DNA of 5,711 nt from JBAXAM01 sp037142515 (lineage in GTDB: Bacteria > Pseudomonadota > Gammaproteobacteria > UBA9339), in NCBI GenBank assembly GCA_037142515.1, contig JBAXAM010000051.1, positions 1 through 5,711 of the forward strand, given 5' to 3'. The stretch's first letter is position 1. Each line of letters begins with the position of its first letter. A program made the position numbers and the translations under genes. This document shows positions 1-3,314 of the stretch, piece after piece. The notes beneath the pieces are model-generated. The model saw only the letters and a program-made list of their open reading frames with translations, was not told the DNA's origin and made no database searches.

Positions 1-73
1 AGTATACTAACCAATATCTGATGAGTCGGCAGTCTCATATGTTATGAACCTATACGACATGTTGTTGCATTTT
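1..73. other. Sequence downstream of lpxH, no assignable gene or terminator
   Basis: No GC-rich hairpin with a T-run is visible after lpxH, so the transcript may continue past the edge. The lpxH end forms AAAGGTGA, a good Shine-Dalgarno, four bases before an ATG (68-70), but that frame stops after six codons (MQQHVV). A second minus-strand ATG at 36-38 opens MRLPTHQILVSI, which runs to the edge without a stop and might be the start of another gene; it has no convincing ribosome-binding site at proper distance and is too short to identify. A 5-bp inverted repeat (ATGAG 21-25, CTCAT 34-38) is too weak to interpret. Confidence 0.4.
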
Positions 74-808
74 TCACCTTTGTATAATAAAGTTTTCGAA
101 TTCGTATTGGCCATTTTGGTGATAAATTAAAATACTTCCAGAATCAGTCCACGCATCCAATGAAATACACCGCATCTTTTGGTTATTTATAGTAAATTCA
201 TCTTCTTCAATACGATGAATATGGCCGTGAATAATTTGATTGGTGGCAAATTTCACCATAAGTTTTTTAATGGTGCTTGTTTGCGGCAGTAAAGTACTTT
301 TGTCTTTAGATAATTTGGTCTTGGCGCTATATTTTTGAATACTACTTGCTAACCAAGTACGAAACTTTAAAGGTAACTTTAAGAATATTGCTATGCCATG
401 TGGAAAGCGCGTAATAGTGCGGAAGATACAATGTTTTATATCTTTGCTGCAAAGAATATCGCCATGAGTTAATAGCGTTGGCTTATTATAAAGATCAATT
501 TTGTATGGGTCTGAAATTAAAATACAGCCACTTTCTTTAGCAAAAGTTTGGCCTAAAATAAAATCTCGATTACCGGGCATTAGATATACCGGTATTTTGC
601 TGCTGATTGTTTTAAGCGCTTTTTTGATTTGTTCGTTAAATATTGAGCGATCATCATCGCCAACCCAGAATTTAAAAAAATCTCCTAGAATATAAAGCGC
701 GTCCGCTTTAGGTGCAGTATCTTCTATAAATTTAAAAAATAAGTTCGTAACTTTTGGTTGCGTAGGACTTAAGTGCAAATCCGCTATGAAAATAATGTGG
801 TTGTTCAT
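74..808 (-). CDS. lpxH: UDP-2,3-diacylglucosamine diphosphatase (lipid A biosynthesis)
   Basis: LpxH hydrolyses UDP-2,3-diacylglucosamine to lipid X and UMP, the fourth step of the lipid A pathway, as a peripheral membrane enzyme on the cytoplasmic face. The 244 residues match the family (E. coli 240). All metallophosphoesterase ligands are visible: Asp10 and His12 (IADLHLSP), Asp43 (LGDFFKFWVGDDD), Asn80 (PGNRDF), His115 (THGD), and His196 and His198 (IHGHIHR). The FFKFWVGDDD block and the SLDAWTDSGS segment (216-225) separate LpxH from LpxI and from generic phosphoesterases. The ATG overlaps the kdsA stop as ATGA (805-808), and no clear Shine-Dalgarno precedes it (the upstream bases are AAAGTAAAAGCCAAAC). 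Translation therefore probably depends on ribosomes arriving from kdsA. Placement after kdsA groups two steps that meet in Kdo2-lipid A. Confidence 0.96.
   Translation of the reverse strand: MNNHIIFIADLHLSPTQPKVTNLFFKFIEDTAPKADALYILGDFFKFWVGDDDRSIFNEQIKKALKTISSKIPVYLMPGNRDFILGQTFAKESGCILISDPYKIDLYNKPTLLTHGDILCSKDIKHCIFRTITRFPHGIAIFLKLPLKFRTWLASSIQKYSAKTKLSKDKSTLLPQTSTIKKLMVKFATNQIIHGHIHRIEEDEFTINNQKMRCISLDAWTDSGSILIYHQNGQYEFENFIIQR
805..808 (-). promoter_or_regulatory. kdsA-lpxH translational coupling site (ATGA overlap)
   Basis: The four bases ATGA on the minus strand contain both the lpxH start (806-808) and the kdsA stop TGA (805-807). With no recognisable Shine-Dalgarno upstream, termination-reinitiation is the simplest way for lpxH to be translated. 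The mechanism is inference from the arrangement. Confidence 0.75.
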
Positions 809-1626
809 GTTTGGCTTTTACTTTTAACTACTTTATCAATTTTTTGCAGCAGCCTAAGCAAAGCTTCTATCTTATTCAATGGTATCATATTGGGGCCATC
901 ACACAAGGCTTTTTTAGGTTCCGGGTGAGTTTCAATAAATAGGCCGGCAATTCCTACTGCGACCGCCGCGCGTGCGAGTACTGAAATAAACTCAGGTTGT
1001 CCTCCTGACGAACAACCAGTAGCACCAGGTAGTTGCACCGAATGACCTGCATCAAAAATTACTGGGCAACCAGTTTCGCGCATTACTACTAAGGAGCGCA
1101 TATCAACAACTAGATTATTATAGCCAAATGATGCTCCGCGTTCGCAAACCATGATTTTATTATTGCCGCTAGAACGTGCTTTTTCTACCACAGCTTTCAT
1201 ATCCCACGGCGCTAAAAATTGGCCTTTTTTCATGTTAACCGGTTTACCGAGCCGCATTACTTTTTCGATGAATCCAGTTTGGCGGCATAAAAATGCAGGG
1301 GTTTGTAATATATCAGCTATAGCAACAACCTCATCAAAGGGGCTATATTCATGTACATCCGTTAAAATTGGTACGCCAACTTCTTCTTTAACTTTGCGTA
1401 AAATTTGCATCGCTTTACTAAACCCCAGTCCGCGGTAACTGTGTGCTGAAAGGCGGTTTGCTTTTTCAAAAGAGGTTTTATAAACAAAATTAATTTTGAG
1501 TTTATCAGTAATTTCTTTTAGTTTGACAGCAGATTTCATGGCAATTTTTTCATTTTCAATTACACATGGACCAGCAATCAAAAAAAATGGCTTATCATTG
1601 GCTACTTCAAAGCTGCAAAGCTTCAT
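805..1626 (-). CDS. kdsA: 3-deoxy-D-manno-octulosonate 8-phosphate synthase, metal-dependent class
   Basis: KdsA condenses phosphoenolpyruvate with D-arabinose 5-phosphate to Kdo-8-phosphate, the precursor of the Kdo sugars of LPS. The 273 residues cover the whole TIM-barrel family domain (E. coli 284). The metal ligands known from the Aquifex enzyme are all present: Cys21 in IAGPCVIE, His195 in FDAGHSVQLPG, Glu232 in ETHPEP and Asp243 in CDGPN. E. coli has Asn at the Cys position, so this is the metal-dependent type. Other family blocks are KKGQFLAPWDM (133-143), CERGASFGYNNLVVDMRSL (161-179) and SSGGQPEF (206-213). Two departures stand out: the substrate motif KANRSS reads KANRLS (residues 55-60), and the usual DATH reads DAGH (192-195). 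The frame is intact and otherwise conserved, so it is probably functional. The start has a strong Shine-Dalgarno. The stop TGA (805-807) overlaps the lpxH ATG. A T8 run covers codons 14-16. Confidence 0.96.
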   Translation of the reverse strand: MKLCSFEVANDKPFFLIAGPCVIENEKIAMKSAVKLKEITDKLKINFVYKTSFEKANRLSAHSYRGLGFSKAMQILRKVKEEVGVPILTDVHEYSPFDEVVAIADILQTPAFLCRQTGFIEKVMRLGKPVNMKKGQFLAPWDMKAVVEKARSSGNNKIMVCERGASFGYNNLVVDMRSLVVMRETGCPVIFDAGHSVQLPGATGCSSGGQPEFISVLARAAVAVGIAGLFIETHPEPKKALCDGPNMIPLNKIEALLRLLQKIDKVVKSKSQT

Positions 1627-1638
1627 AAAATCACCTCG
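1627..1638 (-). promoter_or_regulatory. Ribosome-binding site of kdsA, overlapping the pyrG stop codon
   Basis: The minus strand reads GAGGTGATTTT immediately before the kdsA ATG (1624-1626). The strong Shine-Dalgarno GAGGTGA is formed by the last codons and TGA stop (1631-1633) of pyrG. Only four bases separate the two coding regions, so ribosomes finishing pyrG release exactly on the kdsA start site and coupling is likely. Confidence 0.8.
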
Positions 1639-3256
1639 TTAATTTTGCGATGGCCGCTTGAATAAAACTGATAAAGACCGGATGTCCTTGGCGTGGATTA
1701 GATTTGAATTCAGGGTGAAACTGACAACAGAAAAACCAAGGGTGGGTTGGTAGTTCCATCGTTTCTATTAAATTACCATCAGCAGAGCGTCCCGAAATAC
1801 GAAGACCAGCATTTTCCAATGCTGGCGCTAAATTGCCGTTAATTTCATAACGATGACGATAGCGTTCAACAACTACGTCTTCATCGTAAATTTTGTGGGT
1901 AAGCGTTCCGGCAATAATATGGCATGGGTAACCGCCAAGGCGCATTGTTCCACCCAAATCAACTGTCTCATCTCGTTTCTCAATCTGACCAACAACTCCC
2001 AGCCATTCGGTGACTAAGGCAACTACTGGATATTTTGTGGTAGGGTCAAATTCGGTGCTATTAGCGCCGCGCATATTAGCAACATGACGTGCGAATTCGA
2101 TCACGGCAATTTGCATTCCGAGGCAAATACCAAAATATGGAATGTTGTTCTTGCGTGCATATTGTGCGGCCATAACCATTCCTTCTGTACCACGCTTACC
2201 AAAGCCGCCAGGTACTAAAATGCCGTCAACTGTAGCTAAAATTTTAGCTCCTTGTTTTTCCAAATCTTCAGCGTCAATGTATTTAATATTAACTCTGGTG
2301 CTTGTATTCAGTCCAGCATGTTTTAAGGCTTCATTTATTGATTTATAAGAATCAACTAAATCAACATATTTACCAATCATCGCAATAGTAACTTCATGCG
2401 TAGTTTTAGCAGCAGCGGTAATGATTTTCTCCCAAGAGGCTAAATTAGCAGCACCATGAGCTAGGCCTAATTTTTCTGTAACAAATTCTCCAATACCATG
2501 ATCGTGCATTAATAAAGGGATTTTGTAGACATTATCAACATCTGGTAATGGAATTACAGCGCGCTTTTCGACATTAGTAAATAATGCTATTTTTTCACGT
2601 TCATGGTCAGTAATGGGGTGTTCTGAGCGACACATCAACATGTCAGGTTGAATACCGATAGAGCGCATTTCTTTGACCGAGTGTTGCGTAGGTTTGGTTT
2701 TAATTTCACCTGCAGAAGCAATAAAAGGAACAAGTGTTAAATGAATAAATAAAGTATTGTGTGTGCCAAGCTCGATACGCATTTGACGAATTGCCTCTAA
2801 AAAAGGCAAAGATTCAATATCGCCAACAGTTCCGCCAATTTCTACCAGAGCAATGTCATTGTTAGCTGCACCATCTTTGATACGCGTTTTGATTTCGTCG
2901 GTAATATGGGGTATGACCTGAACTGTAGCACCCAAATAATCTCCGTGGCGTTCTTTGCGAATTACATCAGCATAAACTCGACCGGATGTTAAATTATTAT
3001 GCCGTGTCATCTTAGTGCTAACGAAACGCTCGTAATGTCCAAGATCCAAATCGGTTTCTGCACCATCTTCGGTAACAAAAACCTCGCCATGCTGAAACGG
3101 GCTCATTGTTCCTGGATCAACATTAATATATGGATCGAGCTTGATTAGCGTGACTTTAAAGCCGTACCCTTCTAGCAGCGCACCCAAAGAAGCCGAGGCT
3201 ATGCCTTTGCCCAAAGACGAAACCACACCACCAGTTATAAAAATATAGCGCGTCAT
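1631..3256 (-). CDS. pyrG: CTP synthase (glutamine-hydrolysing)
   Basis: PyrG aminates UTP to CTP using ATP and ammonia from glutamine, in the cytoplasm. The 541-residue protein matches the family length (545 in E. coli). The synthase domain has the P-loop GGVVSSLGKG (9-18), the block from KLDPYINVDPGTMSPFQHGE (39-58) to TDLDLGHYERF (68-78), and EIGGTVGDIES with Glu139. The glutaminase domain has GGFGKRGTEGM (about 350-360) and the triad Cys378 (GICLGMQ), His514 and Glu516 (CQFHPEF), one residue short of E. coli Cys379/His515/Glu517. An ATG four codons upstream (3266-3268) is in frame, but no Shine-Dalgarno precedes it; GGGACAG precedes the ATG at 3256, and MTRYIFITGG is the usual family N-terminus, so 3256 is preferred. 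This is the first gene of the operon; its CTP also supplies CMP-Kdo synthesis, which needs the product of the next gene. No key residue is missing. Confidence 0.97.
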   Translation of the reverse strand: MTRYIFITGGVVSSLGKGIASASLGALLEGYGFKVTLIKLDPYINVDPGTMSPFQHGEVFVTEDGAETDLDLGHYERFVSTKMTRHNNLTSGRVYADVIRKERHGDYLGATVQVIPHITDEIKTRIKDGAANNDIALVEIGGTVGDIESLPFLEAIRQMRIELGTHNTLFIHLTLVPFIASAGEIKTKPTQHSVKEMRSIGIQPDMLMCRSEHPITDHEREKIALFTNVEKRAVIPLPDVDNVYKIPLLMHDHGIGEFVTEKLGLAHGAANLASWEKIITAAAKTTHEVTIAMIGKYVDLVDSYKSINEALKHAGLNTSTRVNIKYIDAEDLEKQGAKILATVDGILVPGGFGKRGTEGMVMAAQYARKNNIPYFGICLGMQIAVIEFARHVANMRGANSTEFDPTTKYPVVALVTEWLGVVGQIEKRDETVDLGGTMRLGGYPCHIIAGTLTHKIYDEDVVVERYRHRYEINGNLAPALENAGLRISGRSADGNLIETMELPTHPWFFCCQFHPEFKSNPRQGHPVFISFIQAAIAKLTR

Positions 3257-3267
3257 TTTCTGTCCCA

Positions 3268-3305
3268 TTTAAAATTTTGGTGTATTGTAACAGAAAAATT
3301 TTAAA
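3268..3305. repeat. Perfect 11-bp AT-only inverted repeat around the pyrG -10 element
   Basis: The arms TTTAAAATTTT (3268-3278) and AAAATTTTAAA (3295-3305) are exact reverse complements separated by 16 bases that contain the -10 hexamer. Each arm contains the self-complementary core AAAATTTT. The stem has no G or C and is not followed by a U-run after a GC stem, so it does not look like an intrinsic terminator. A protein-binding or DNA-bending site is possible, as is chance in AT-rich DNA. Confidence 0.55.
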
Positions 3306-3312
3306 CTGCCAT
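3284..3312 (-). promoter_or_regulatory. Candidate sigma-70 promoter for pyrG-kdsA-lpxH
   Basis: On the minus strand a -35-like ATGGCA (3307-3312, four of six matches to TTGACA) is followed after exactly 17 bases by TACAAT (3284-3289, five of six matches to TATAAT). Transcription would start near 3277, giving a leader of about 20 bases before the preferred pyrG start. The -35 element lies just past the autotransporter stop codon (3315-3317). The assignment rests on spacing and consensus only; read-through from the autotransporter gene is also possible because no GC-rich terminator hairpin lies between them. Confidence 0.5.
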
Positions 3313-3314
3313 AA

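Noticed and set aside
19..44. Hammerhead ribozyme core resembling CTGATGAG
   Set aside because: Only the first conserved box is present. There is no GAAA box and no supporting stems around it.
1..50. tRNA-like bases (TGGTTAGTATACT and GGTTCATAAC on the minus strand)
   Set aside because: The order and spacing of the putative arms are wrong, and no acceptor or anticodon stem can be paired.
501..695. Plus-strand open frame of 64 codons
   Set aside because: It lies wholly inside lpxH, has no family resemblance, and is the complement of conserved LpxH motifs.
1151..1438. Plus-strand open frame of 95 codons
   Set aside because: It is antisense to the most conserved part of kdsA and shows no recognisable domain or ribosome-binding site.
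1580..1587. T8 run in the kdsA coding strand as a slippage site
   Set aside because: It encodes conserved Phe-Phe-Leu residues with codons favoured in AT-rich genomes, and switching off an essential LPS gene makes little sense. Composition explains it.
2142..2348. Plus-strand open frame of 68 codons
   Set aside because: It is a shadow of the PyrG glutaminase domain on the opposite strand.
3257..3314. Intrinsic terminator between the autotransporter and pyrG
   Set aside because: The only inverted repeat is AT-only with a 16-base loop and lacks the GC stem plus T-run expected of a terminator.
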